NCBI GenBank assembly: GCA_038843675.1
Contig: JAWBRV010000005.1
Location: forward strand, 1-64,000
Reading direction: 5' to 3'
From: Candidatus Bathyarchaeia archaeon
Lineage (GTDB): Archaea; Thermoproteota; Bathyarchaeia; 40CM-2-53-6; CALIRQ01
DNA: 64,000 nt
Shown: one piece after another, positions 53,601 through 62,225 of the stretch
How the letters are laid out: each line of letters begins with the position of its first letter
Position numbering within the stretch: the first letter of the stretch is position 1
Program-made: the position numbers and the translations under genes
The notes under the pieces: generated by a model
Told to the model about the DNA's origin: nothing
Databases searched by the model: none
What the model saw: the letters and a program-made list of their open reading frames with translations, nothing else

Positions 53601-53708
53601 TGAGGTTGGATCGGGAAAATAAATTTATAATGAACCCCATTGGATCTGACTGAGACCAGCCGATAATCCCGGTCTAATCGATCAAGCGGGCGATGGCGTG
53701 ATCTATCC

Positions 53709-55154
53709 TTGGGAAAGGATTTGGGGATAAGCGTTAGGAAGAGCGAGGACTTCTCGGAGTGGTATACCCAAGCGGTCGTAAAAGCCGGCTTGGCGGATTA
53801 CGCGCCCATGAAGGGCTTCATAGTCCTCATGCCATACGGATATTCGATATGGGAGAGGATAAGGGCCTTCATGGACGCGGAGCTGGAGAGGCTTGGCCAT
53901 AAAAACGCCTACTTTCCGGCCCTGATCCCGGAGAGCCTCCTCCGGAAGGAGGCCGAGCATTTCTCGGGCTTCGTGCCCGAGGTCCTATGGGTGACTCAAG
54001 CCGGCAACCGAGAGCTCAACGAGAGGCTCGCGGTCAGGCCAACCTCCGAAACGATAATCTATGCCTCCGTTTCCAAATGGATAAAGAGCTGGAGGGATCT
54101 CCCCCTACTACTGAACGTTTGGAACTCCGTCATGAGGGCCGAGATAAAATCCACCAAGCCCTTCATAAGGACGACGGAGTTCCTTTGGCAAGAGGGCCAT
54201 ACGATTCATGAGACCAAGGAGGAGGCCGAGAAGGAGGTATTCCTGATCTTGGGGGTTTACAAAAGGCTGATGGAGGAGGTCTTGGCCATACCGGTGATAG
54301 CGGGATATAAGAGCGAGAGCGAGAAATTCGTAGGCGCCCTTTACACGACCACCTTGGAGGCGATCATGCCCGATGGGAGGGCATTGCAAATGGGCACCTC
54401 CCATAATATGGGGCAAAACTTCTCGATACCGTTCGAGATAAAGTACCTCGGCAGGGATGAAAAGGAGCATTTCGCATGGACGACCTCTTGGGGGATCTCT
54501 TGGAGGCTAATAGGGGCCGTGATAATGGTCCATGGGGATGATAAGGGCCTCATCCTGCCCCCGAGAATCGCGCCCATCCAAGCGGTCATAGTGCCGATAT
54601 TCTATAACGATGAGGAAAGGGAGGAGGCATTGAGGAAGGGGAGGGAGCTATTGGAGGAGCTCAAGGCCAACGGGATCAGGGCCTTCATGGACGATAGGAC
54701 ACAATATACGCCCGGCTGGAAGTTCAACGAATGGGAGCTGAAGGGCGTGCCCCTGAGGATAGAGATAGGCCCGAGGAACCTCAGGGAGGGGACGATCACG
54801 CTATCCAGGAGGGATACCGGGAAGAAGGAGGATATTGAGGATAGCGAGGCGCTAAAGAGGGTGGGGGAGCTTCTGGAGGAGATACAGCGATCCCTATTCG
54901 AAAGGGCCAAGGCCTTGCTGGAATCTATGACCCACGTGGCGAGGGATTTCTCGGAACTGAAATCGATAATCGAGGGCAGGGGCGGGTTCGTGAAGGCCTG
55001 CTGGTGCGGCTCACCGGAATGCGAGTCCAAGATCAAGGAGCAGACGGGAGCCACCATAAGGGCCATACCATTTGAGAAGGAGCCCCCCTTCTCGGGTTGC
55101 GTATGGTGCGGAAAGGAAGCGAGGGGCCCCGTCTACTTCGCGAGGGCTTACTGA
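53709..55154 (+). CDS. proS: Prolyl-tRNA synthetase
   Basis: 481 residues, archaeal/eukaryotic-type. FSEWYTQAVVKAGLADYAPMKG, RPTSETIIYASVSKWIKSW (motif 2 region), TEFLWQEGHTIHET and DDKGLILPPRIAPIQAVIVP are present, then the anticodon domain and the C-terminal zinc-like domain with CWCG and CVWCG. TTG 53709 is the start. It charges tRNA-Pro. The gene follows a 100-base leader. Confidence 0.93.
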   Translation: MGKDLGISVRKSEDFSEWYTQAVVKAGLADYAPMKGFIVLMPYGYSIWERIRAFMDAELERLGHKNAYFPALIPESLLRKEAEHFSGFVPEVLWVTQAGNRELNERLAVRPTSETIIYASVSKWIKSWRDLPLLLNVWNSVMRAEIKSTKPFIRTTEFLWQEGHTIHETKEEAEKEVFLILGVYKRLMEEVLAIPVIAGYKSESEKFVGALYTTTLEAIMPDGRALQMGTSHNMGQNFSIPFEIKYLGRDEKEHFAWTTSWGISWRLIGAVIMVHGDDKGLILPPRIAPIQAVIVPIFYNDEEREEALRKGRELLEELKANGIRAFMDDRTQYTPGWKFNEWELKGVPLRIEIGPRNLREGTITLSRRDTGKKEDIEDSEALKRVGELLEEIQRSLFERAKALLESMTHVARDFSELKSIIEGRGGFVKACWCGSPECESKIKEQTGATIRAIPFEKEPPFSGCVWCGKEARGPVYFARAY

Positions 55155-55256
55155 GCTCCAGATCGGGCGATCCTCGGGGCGCGTCGGCGCCGCCGGGAGC
55201 TCAAAAAACTAATAAACGACATCGATCAATCCAGACCATCGAGAAGCTGGTCCCCA

Positions 55257-55535
55257 ATGCCGAAGAAACGCAAATCCAGGGGTAGGAGCAAGGGGGGGAA
55301 AGGTAGGAGCGAAGTGATCCAGTGCTCGAACTGCGGCATGCTGGTGCCTAGGGATAAGGTCAAGAGGGTTACGACTTGGGTTTCCTTGGTCGACCCAGTT
55401 TTGGCGAAGGAACTGCGGAGCAAGGGGGCCTATATATCGAGGCAAAAGGTCATCAAGAATTATTGCGTATCCTGCGCGGTCCACTTCGGCGTTGCGAAGG
55501 TTAGGTCGAGGGAGGAGAGGAAGCTTTACCGTTAG
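55257..55535 (+). CDS. rps26e: Ribosomal protein S26e
   Basis: 92 residues. MPKKRKSRGRSKGG is the basic tail, and QCSNCGMLVPRDKVKR and NYCVSCAVHFGVAKVRS are the zinc-binding Cys pairs. S26e is found in crenarchaea, thaumarchaea, korarchaea and eukaryotes but not in most euryarchaea, which supports the TACK affiliation. It ends over the 3' end of the convergent CDP-alcohol transferase gene (35-base overlap). Confidence 0.93.
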   Translation: MPKKRKSRGRSKGGKGRSEVIQCSNCGMLVPRDKVKRVTTWVSLVDPVLAKELRSKGAYISRQKVIKNYCVSCAVHFGVAKVRSREERKLYR

Positions 55536-56121
55536 CCCCCCTCAAATCGAAATATGCCCTCAGTCCCCTCTGCATGGTCGTGATGAAGGCCAATACCGCC
55601 ACGAGCGCCAATCCAGCGCTCAACAGGCCCAAGAACGTGGATATGGAGATTATCAATATCCTCTCCGGCCTCTCGGCCAGCCCTATCCCCTTCATGCAAA
55701 GGCCCATGGATTCGGCCTTGGCCCTGCTATAGCTGACCAATAGCGAGAAAGCCATCGCGGAGGCCGCCAACGGGGCATCGCATTTGCCCGAGTACAATAT
55801 CCCGAGGAACACCGCCACCTCTCCCAACCTATCCAAGAACGAATCCAAGAACCCCCCGAGCCGCGAGGTCATTTCCCCAAGCCTCGCCATGGCGCCGTCT
55901 AGGGCATCGAACCCCCCTGAGGCTAGGAGCAGGGCCCCCGCTAGGCTCATTGATTCGGCATCGCGACCCAAGCCATAGGCCAATCCTGAGAGGATCGCGA
56001 GCGAGAAGCCCAAGAGGCTAGCGGCGTTCGGCGTCAGCCCGAGCGAGAGCGCGGCTCGGGCGGCGCGATCGATCAATGGGCCGAACCTCTCGCTCAGCCT
56101 CGTCAACAATTTGCTCCCCAA
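55501..56121 (-). CDS. CDP-alcohol phosphatidyltransferase, archaetidylinositol phosphate synthase-like
   Basis: 206 residues, six helices. DALDGAMARLGEMTSRLGGF followed by LDSFLDR is the DGxxAR(x8)GxxxDxxxD motif. It joins CDP-archaeol to an alcohol such as inositol phosphate, a step of archaeal lipid synthesis in the membrane. Substrate inferred from the archaeal family. Confidence 0.87.
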   Translation of the reverse strand: MGSKLLTRLSERFGPLIDRAARAALSLGLTPNAASLLGFSLAILSGLAYGLGRDAESMSLAGALLLASGGFDALDGAMARLGEMTSRLGGFLDSFLDRLGEVAVFLGILYSGKCDAPLAASAMAFSLLVSYSRAKAESMGLCMKGIGLAERPERILIISISTFLGLLSAGLALVAVLAFITTMQRGLRAYFDLRGANGKASSPPST

Positions 56122-56172
56122 CAGGCCTTGAGAGCCTTTATAGGATAGCGCGCCCGGCTTTAAAATGCTCTG

Positions 56173-56388
56173 GTGAGCCGCTTGGGGAAAGTGGATAAGG
56201 GGGTCAAGTGTAGCGCCGCCAATTGCGATAGGGAGGCCATTAGATCAGTTCCCGGGGAGATGGCGGCGAAGGCCGAACTCAAGTTGAGGACTGAGGGCCG
56301 GGCCTACCTATGCAAGGAGCACTATAAGGAGATGAAGAGGGCTTTGAGGAAGGAGAAGAAGCTCCAGAAATGGAGGTGGATGGCCTGA
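56173..56388 (+). CDS. Small zinc-finger-like protein
   Basis: 71 residues: VKCSAANCDREAI and YLCKEHYKEMKRAL form a CxxxxC...CxxH-like metal site within a highly basic helical end (RKEKKLQKWRWMA). It occurs just upstream of thrS on the same strand. A nucleic-acid-binding role is likely; no specific family. Confidence 0.65.
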   Translation: MSRLGKVDKGVKCSAANCDREAIRSVPGEMAAKAELKLRTEGRAYLCKEHYKEMKRALRKEKKLQKWRWMA

Positions 56389-56406
56389 TCGGGGGATGGG
56401 TTGGTT

Positions 56407-58242
56407 ATGAGGTTGCTGTTAATACATGCCGATAGGTTCGGCTATGAGGTCCAATCCGAGGCGATCGGGGCGAGGGAGGAGATTGAAGCATCGGGGAGGA
56501 GCGGGTCGGTCGAGGACGCCTTGGTGATCTTCTGCGCGGTCGAAAGAGGGGATTCTAGGGATTTGCGCTCGGTCCTATCCGGGGCAACCGGCGCGATAGC
56601 TGAGCTGGCGGGGAAGCTTGGGGTTAAGCGCTTGCTCATATATCCCTTCGCCCACCTATCCAACGACTTAGCCCCTCCCGGCTTGGCATTGGAGGGGTTG
56701 AAGAGGTTGGAGGCGGAGCTGAGCGGGCTTGGATACGAGGTCGGGAGGGCCCCCTTCGGCTATTATAAGCGATTCGAGTTGGTTTGCAAAGGGCACCCGC
56801 TCTCCGAATCGTTTAGGGAGATCGCCCCGAAGGCCGAAAGGGCGGTAGCCCCCGCGAGGACCGAGTACAAGGTCCTAACGCCCGATGGGGAGCTCTTGGA
56901 TCCGGAGGCCTACGTGGCCATGGATCCGGGCTCCGAGTTCTCGGCACTCGTGGAGAAGGAGGCCTTGAAGAGGGGCTTGGAGGGGGGGACGCCCTCCTTC
57001 CTGAAGTATTGCAAGAGGTTCGGGTTCGATTGGGAGCCTAGGTCGGATCTGGGCCACATGCGCCTCGGCCCGGAGGCTAGCCTGCTCTTCGACCTAGTCT
57101 CCGATTACGCCCGCTCTATCGCGAATTCTTTGGGCATACCGATCCTCAGCATCCGCGGGACCAATATGTTCGACCTCTCGGATCAAGCAGTTCACGAGCA
57201 TGCGCAACTTTTCGGGGCCAGGGCATATACGCTCGATGTGGATTCGAAGAGGCTGATAATGAGATACGCAGCTTGTCATCAACAATTCAGCTCCGTTAGG
57301 GATTGGGCCCTGAGCTATAGACATTTGCCCTTCGGGACCTTCGAGGTTGCCGATAGCTATAGGCTGGAGCAGAGCGGGGAGCTGCTCCTCCTCTTCAGGG
57401 TCAGGAAATTGCACATGCCCGACCTACACGTTTACTGCAGGGATCTCGAGGAGGGCAAATCGCTGACGATGCGCATACACCGCGCGATATACGAGGAGAT
57501 CAGGAAGCTCGGCAGGGAATATTGCTCCATATACAACACCACGAGGACCTTCTTCGAGGAGAACGATGGGTTCTTCAGGAAGCTCATCGAGGTTGAGGGA
57601 AAACCTGTGCTATTGAACTTCGTCCCGGATGATATCTACTATTGGGTATTGAACATAGAATACACGATCATAGATGAGCTCAGGAGGCCAAGGGAGATAG
57701 CCACGGTCCAGATCGACGTCGGAAACGCGAAGAGGTTCGGGATAGAATACACCCGCGAGGATGGCGGGAGGGCCCATCCGACCATACTCCACTCCGCCTT
57801 GATAGGGACCATTGAGAGGTATCTATTCGCCATATTCGATTGCGCCGTGAAGATGAAGGCTGAGGGGAGGAAGCCCATGCTCCCGGTTTGGCTATCGCCC
57901 ACCCAAGTTAGGTTCATACCGATCGAGGGGAGGCACGTCGATTACGCAAAAGGCTTGGCCCTGAAGCTCAGGGGAGAGATGATAAGGGCGGATGTCGATG
58001 ATAGGGATTGGAGCATGCAAAGGAGGGTGAGGGAGGCCGAGATGGCTTGGGTGCCGTATATAGTGGTCGTTGGCGATAGGGAGATCGCCTCTGGATCGCT
58101 CCAGGTCCGAATAAGAAACTCCGGCCAAAGGGCCATGTCGTACGATGAGCTCGTTTCGGAGCTGAGATCCCGCTTGGAGGGATATCCGAGGAGGGAGCAA
58201 GGGCTCCCAATCCTCCTCAGCGAAAGGCCGGGCTATAGATAG
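56407..58242 (+). CDS. thrS: Threonyl-tRNA synthetase, archaeal type
   Basis: About 611 residues. Residues 1-145 (MRLLLIHADRFGYEVQ, LLIYPFAHLSNDLA) are the archaeal editing domain related to D-aminoacyl-tRNA deacylase. The catalytic core holds MRYAACHQQF and ADSYRLEQSGELLLLFRVRKLHMPDLH, then the C-terminal anticodon domain (WLSPTQVRFIPI). ATG 56407 was preferred to TTG 56401. It charges tRNA-Thr and removes mischarged Ser. Confidence 0.95.
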   Translation: MRLLLIHADRFGYEVQSEAIGAREEIEASGRSGSVEDALVIFCAVERGDSRDLRSVLSGATGAIAELAGKLGVKRLLIYPFAHLSNDLAPPGLALEGLKRLEAELSGLGYEVGRAPFGYYKRFELVCKGHPLSESFREIAPKAERAVAPARTEYKVLTPDGELLDPEAYVAMDPGSEFSALVEKEALKRGLEGGTPSFLKYCKRFGFDWEPRSDLGHMRLGPEASLLFDLVSDYARSIANSLGIPILSIRGTNMFDLSDQAVHEHAQLFGARAYTLDVDSKRLIMRYAACHQQFSSVRDWALSYRHLPFGTFEVADSYRLEQSGELLLLFRVRKLHMPDLHVYCRDLEEGKSLTMRIHRAIYEEIRKLGREYCSIYNTTRTFFEENDGFFRKLIEVEGKPVLLNFVPDDIYYWVLNIEYTIIDELRRPREIATVQIDVGNAKRFGIEYTREDGGRAHPTILHSALIGTIERYLFAIFDCAVKMKAEGRKPMLPVWLSPTQVRFIPIEGRHVDYAKGLALKLRGEMIRADVDDRDWSMQRRVREAEMAWVPYIVVVGDREIASGSLQVRIRNSGQRAMSYDELVSELRSRLEGYPRREQGLPILLSERPGYR

Positions 58243-58311
58243 GCGCCATTGGATAAGCTTTTTATCCAAATGGGCTTGGATCAAAGAACCGGCTCAGGGG
58301 TCGATCGAGCG

Positions 58312-58569
58312 ATGGAGAAAGATAGGCTTTACGGCGGGATAATATTCGCGGCCTCCCTCATAATCGCCATCGCCTACCTAGCGGCCTTCTTCGCTCCATA
58401 CTTGGCCCTCCCGGCATGGCTAAGCTGGTTGGCCATTGCGCTCCCCGTATTCCTTTTCACGATGGCCGTCTTGGTGATTTGCATGTGGATCGGGTGGACC
58501 ATGCTCACCACGCCTCCCCCACCCCCGATCGAGCCCGTGGAGCGGCCCGGGGATAAGCCGGAGGGATGA
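58312..58569 (+). CDS. Small two-helix membrane protein with Pro-rich tail
   Basis: 85 residues from ATG 58312 (MEKDRLYGG). GIIFAASLIIAIAYLAAFFAP and WLAIALPVFLFTMAVLVICMW are membrane helices, and TPPPPPIEPVERPG follows outside the second. TTG 58249 starts a longer frame with no better support. It lies between thrS and a KaiC-like gene on the same strand. Unknown family. Confidence 0.6.
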   Translation: MEKDRLYGGIIFAASLIIAIAYLAAFFAPYLALPAWLSWLAIALPVFLFTMAVLVICMWIGWTMLTTPPPPPIEPVERPGDKPEG

Positions 58570-58626
58570 GGGCCCGGGTCGCGCCCTTTTTATCTTGGGC
58601 TCCGCGCTAGAGAAAGTGGATAGCCT

Positions 58627-59613
58627 TTGCAAAGGCCGAAGAAGCTCTTCGAGCGCCTTCTGGATTCGGAGGTTAAGGCGGAACTTCTCGCTCTATTCCA
58701 CACGAACCCGGGGCTCTCGGACTCTATCGAGGGCATAGCTAGGAGGCTTGGGAGGAGCGCCGAAGAGATAAGGAGCGATTTGAGGGACTTGGTTGAGATG
58801 GGCCTATTGAACGTCGTGGAGTTATTCTCCTATAATCCCAAAAGGGGCGCGGAGATAGAGAGGCAGATATTCCTCCAATTGGAGGAGGGGGTGCCGCCTG
58901 AGCCGGGGCCATACGAGGGGATAGAGTACACTGGGGTGGAGCTTATCGATGACATGCTCGACGGCCCATTCCCCCATCCGTGTTGTGTATTGGTTATGGG
59001 CGATCCCGGCAGCGGTAAGACCACGCTTTGCAACCAATTTGTCAAATCCTTCACCGGGGCGGGCGGCCCAGCTATAATCGCGGCCCTCGATGAACCGCCC
59101 CGCGAGATAAGAGCATCCCTAGCCAAGATCGGTGTGGAGCCATCCAAGTTGATCCTCGTGGATTGCTATTCATCCGATATAGGGTTGAGGAGCGAGGAGG
59201 AAATATCGGCTGATCCAAAGAATCCCTCCAGCGTCAGCATCGCCATATCCAAGGCCATCCGGGAGGCGGAATCGCGCGCCAAGGGGGGAAAGGGCCTTTT
59301 GGTGTTCGACTCCATGACGGCGATAATCCAAAAATGCGGGATAAAGACCTCTATGGATTTCTTCAGGGCCTTGATCGCGAAGTGCAAGGGGGCTGGGCTT
59401 TCGTCCTTGATAACTCTTAATAGATTGGCCTATCACCCCGCCGTTTTGGCGGCCTTCCAGGAGATGGCGGACGGTGTCATAGAATTGAAGGGCGAGGAAA
59501 TGCCCTCCGGGATCCAGCGCTACGCTAGGATCCTAAAGATGAAGGGGGTTGGACATTCGACCCATTGGGTGCCGTATGAGATCAGGGGCTCGGAAGGCTT
59601 GGTCCCCCTCTGA
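58627..59613 (+). CDS. KaiC-like ATPase with N-terminal winged helix
   Basis: 328 residues from TTG 58627. Residues 1-65 (AELLALFHTNPGLSDSIEGIARRLGRS, DLRDLVEMGLLN) form a winged helix. The KaiC/RecA domain follows: TGVELIDDMLDGPFPHP, Walker A GDPGSGKTT, Walker B GLLVFDSMTAI. It probably senses nucleotide or binds DNA or regulator partners. 50 bases before a second KaiC gene, so paired. Confidence 0.85.
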   Translation: MQRPKKLFERLLDSEVKAELLALFHTNPGLSDSIEGIARRLGRSAEEIRSDLRDLVEMGLLNVVELFSYNPKRGAEIERQIFLQLEEGVPPEPGPYEGIEYTGVELIDDMLDGPFPHPCCVLVMGDPGSGKTTLCNQFVKSFTGAGGPAIIAALDEPPREIRASLAKIGVEPSKLILVDCYSSDIGLRSEEEISADPKNPSSVSIAISKAIREAESRAKGGKGLLVFDSMTAIIQKCGIKTSMDFFRALIAKCKGAGLSSLITLNRLAYHPAVLAAFQEMADGVIELKGEEMPSGIQRYARILKMKGVGHSTHWVPYEIRGSEGLVPL

Positions 59614-59663
59614 TAAATGCCATGGAAAGCGTTATCAATCCCTAAGCCCCATTCCAATTCGTC

Positions 59664-60407
59664 ATGCCGCAAGCCGATAGGGCCCCCACCGGGATAATCG
59701 GGCTGGATGAGATGCTCGGGGGCGGAATCCCTAGGGGAAGGGTCGTCCTGATCTTGGGGAGCCCCGGGAGTGGGAAGACGATCCTATGCTCCCAATTCCT
59801 ATATAACGGCATAGTGGACTATGGCGAAGGCGGGGTTTACGTGAGCCTTGATGAGGGGAAGCCCCAGTTCTATAGGGAGATGGCAAAGCTGGGCTGGGAT
59901 TTCGCGGAGTTGGAGAGGGCCGGGAGGTTCGCCTTCGTCGACGCTTCTCCGATAAGGAGCCTGCCCGGCGAGGTTAAGATCGGCGGGATGACCATCGGGA
60001 AGAGGGACTTCTCCCTCCTCAGCCTGATACAGGCCATCAGGAACCATTCGGCATCGATCTCCGCACAAAGGATAGTCTTGGATTCGATGTCGCAGCTTAC
60101 CTTCCAATATCCCGACCCCGTCGAGCGGAGGACGGCCGTGCTGGATTTGATCGATGCCTTGGCCGACCTCGGGGCCACATGCCTCCTGACCTCGGAGCTG
60201 GTGGCGGTCGGCATGAGGAGGAAGATGCAGTTCGAGGAGTACTTGGCCCACGGAGTTATAATACTTCAAACGATGAGGGTGGGCAAGGCATATGGTCGAG
60301 TGATCCAAGTGGTGAAGATGAGGGAAACGGCGATCGATGAGCAGCCTAGGCCCTACCAAATAACGGAGAGGGGGATCGAGGTCTACCCAAGGGAGAGCGT
60401 ATTCTGA
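59664..60407 (+). CDS. Single-domain KaiC-like ATPase
   Basis: 247 residues: PTGIIGLDEMLGGGIPRG, Walker A LGSPGSGKTILCSQFLYNG, SLDEGKPQFYREMAKLG, Walker B RIVLDSMSQLTF, and SELVAVG. Similar to RadA-like and KaiC proteins common in archaea. Likely forms hexamers and takes part in signalling; the partner is perhaps the preceding winged-helix KaiC protein. Confidence 0.87.
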   Translation: MPQADRAPTGIIGLDEMLGGGIPRGRVVLILGSPGSGKTILCSQFLYNGIVDYGEGGVYVSLDEGKPQFYREMAKLGWDFAELERAGRFAFVDASPIRSLPGEVKIGGMTIGKRDFSLLSLIQAIRNHSASISAQRIVLDSMSQLTFQYPDPVERRTAVLDLIDALADLGATCLLTSELVAVGMRRKMQFEEYLAHGVIILQTMRVGKAYGRVIQVVKMRETAIDEQPRPYQITERGIEVYPRESVF

Positions 60408-60543
60408 GAGGGCCGATTGGGATCGGATTTCCCCGGAACCCTCTCAAATGGCGCTTTCACATCGATGGCCTCAACGGCCTTGCCGATCGCCCTTCACCCA
60501 TCCACCCGATCGGTCGCGGAGGTGCTCTTCGTGGTCCGCTCAT

Positions 60544-60903
60544 TCAGCGGGCCGTTTCCCCATCGATCCAGTCCAAATACCCCTTGAATCCACCCGCGAT
60601 CGGGATGGCCAATATCTCCGGGACCTCGTAGGGATGGATCCTCCTAACCTCCTCGATCAACCCGCCCACCAGCTCGGCCCTCGTCTTTATGAGCAGGAGG
60701 ACCTCCGAAGCCACTTCCACGACGCCCTTCCATAGGAAAGAGCTCCTGATGCCCGGTACGGCGCTGACGCATGCCGCCAGCCTCTTATCCAGCAGGGCCC
60801 TCGAGATCCTCTCGCCATCTCTTTCGCTTGGGCATGTGACCAGGACGAGCGCATACAAGGCCGTTCCCCCTTGCCCGGGATTTCGTTGATCGGGGCCCGC
60901 CAA
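60544..60903 (-). CDS. cutA: CutA divalent-ion tolerance protein
   Basis: 119 residues. ALVLVTCPSERDGERISRALLDKRLAACVSAV and SSFLWKGVVEVASEVLLLIKTRAEL, RRIHPYEVPEILAIPI are diagnostic of the trimeric ferredoxin-like CutA. It probably binds metal or a small ligand in the cytoplasm. ATG 60903 gives a 15-residue extension over bacterial forms. Confidence 0.9.
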   Translation of the reverse strand: MAGPDQRNPGQGGTALYALVLVTCPSERDGERISRALLDKRLAACVSAVPGIRSSFLWKGVVEVASEVLLLIKTRAELVGGLIEEVRRIHPYEVPEILAIPIAGGFKGYLDWIDGETAR

Positions 60904-60988
60904 TAAGCCTTGGGGGCCGTTCGGGCGCAGATCCCCAAACTGAATCGGGGGTGAAGGGGATCGATGGATCCGCGAGCCCGAAAGGAGC

Positions 60989-62023
60989 CTATGGATGGAA
61001 CACTACCTTAACGGCCCTCTTCCCCTTTGCGAGCTCGAACCCCTCGATCCACCCCTCCAATGGCAACCTATGGGTTATGAGCCTCTTCAAGTCGACCCTC
61101 CCCTTGGAAACCAGGTCCAAGGCCCTCCTCCAAGTCCCATCGTTATAGACATAGCTCCCGATGAGCTCCCTCTCCCCCCTGACGATTTCATTAACGGGCA
61201 AGCTCACGGGGGTCGGGTGAATCCCCAACAGGATCGCCTTGCCGCCCTTATGGAGGAGATCCAAGGCCTCGGCCAAGGCCCCGGGGCTCCCGGACGCCTC
61301 GAATATGAAATCGACCCCTTCCCCGCCAGTATTCTCCTTTATTATCCGAGCCAGGTCCTCTTCGTCCACGTTTATCGCGAAATCGGCCCCCATCCCCTTG
61401 GCGCATTCGAGCCTGGATTTGTCTGCGGAAACGCCCGTGATGAAAACCTTCGATAGCCCGGCCGCCTTCAGGACCGCGGCCGTCAGGATCCCTATCGGGC
61501 CCGGGCCCAAGATCAAGGCCGAATCCCCCGGCCCGGCCCCGGAGCGCTCCCAAGCGTGGAGCGCCACGCAGAACGGCTCGAGTAGGGCTCCCTCATCGAA
61601 CGAAACCCCCTCTGGGAGCTTATGGATGCCCCCGATCTCTCCGGGTATAGCGGCGTATTCGGCGAAGCCCCCGTTCCTATGTACGCCCAACAAGCTCCAA
61701 TTATAGCAAATGCCAATCCTTCCGCTTCTGCACATTCGGCACCTCCAACAGGGGACGCATGGATTTATCGCGACCCTATCGCCGGGCCCGAATCCGGATA
61801 GGCCCTCCCCAACCTCGACGACCTCTCCGGCGAACTCATGGCCTATTATCAATGGCAGCCTCATGAACCTATAGGCCGGATCCCAATCGTATATGTGGAC
61901 GTCGCTGCCGCATATCGCGGCCGACCTGACCCTCAGGAGGAGCCCACGGGGATCCGCCTTCGGCTCCTCAACCTCTTTGAGCTCCAATCCCACCTCAGGC
62001 TTGGCCTTCACAAGGGCCTTCAT
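60989..62023 (-). CDS. Zinc-dependent medium-chain alcohol/threonine dehydrogenase
   Basis: 344 residues from ATG 62023 (MKALVKAKPEVG); ATG 62062 and 62041 lie further upstream. AAICGSDVHIYDWD and GHEFAGEVVEVG bind catalytic zinc; CVPCWRCRMCRSGRIGIC is the structural zinc loop; GPGPIGILTAAVLKAAG is the NAD site. The sequence is close to L-threonine 3-dehydrogenase and sorbitol dehydrogenase types. The TAA-rich region ahead of the start is shared with the AcnX operon. Confidence 0.88.
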   Translation of the reverse strand: MKALVKAKPEVGLELKEVEEPKADPRGLLLRVRSAAICGSDVHIYDWDPAYRFMRLPLIIGHEFAGEVVEVGEGLSGFGPGDRVAINPCVPCWRCRMCRSGRIGICYNWSLLGVHRNGGFAEYAAIPGEIGGIHKLPEGVSFDEGALLEPFCVALHAWERSGAGPGDSALILGPGPIGILTAAVLKAAGLSKVFITGVSADKSRLECAKGMGADFAINVDEEDLARIIKENTGGEGVDFIFEASGSPGALAEALDLLHKGGKAILLGIHPTPVSLPVNEIVRGERELIGSYVYNDGTWRRALDLVSKGRVDLKRLITHRLPLEGWIEGFELAKGKRAVKVVFHP

Positions 62024-62089
62024 AACACATTTACCCTCCATTCTTTTATTCGAAACGAGCATGGTCGCTGAAAATTCCTCTGGTGCCTT

Positions 62090-62106
62090 TGATCATTCAA
62101 ATCCCT
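62090..62106. repeat. 17-nt exact repeat, copy 2
   Basis: TGATCATTCAAATCCCT, identical with 32088-32104. It lies in the divergent gap between the dehydrogenase and the aconitase-X operon. Confidence 0.4.
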
Positions 62107-62225
62107 ATTATCAATACATCCCTTTTTGGAAATACCCCAGCGAATCATAAAGCGCTCCCTTTAATCTTTCAAAGAAGCAATATATAATAATACTTTCCGA
62201 TCCATTCAATCTTGGGGGCATTGGT

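Noticed and set aside
53633-53708. Possible C/D-box RNA before proS
   Set aside because: CTGA occurs, but no proper C box or C'/D' pair with spacing could be found.
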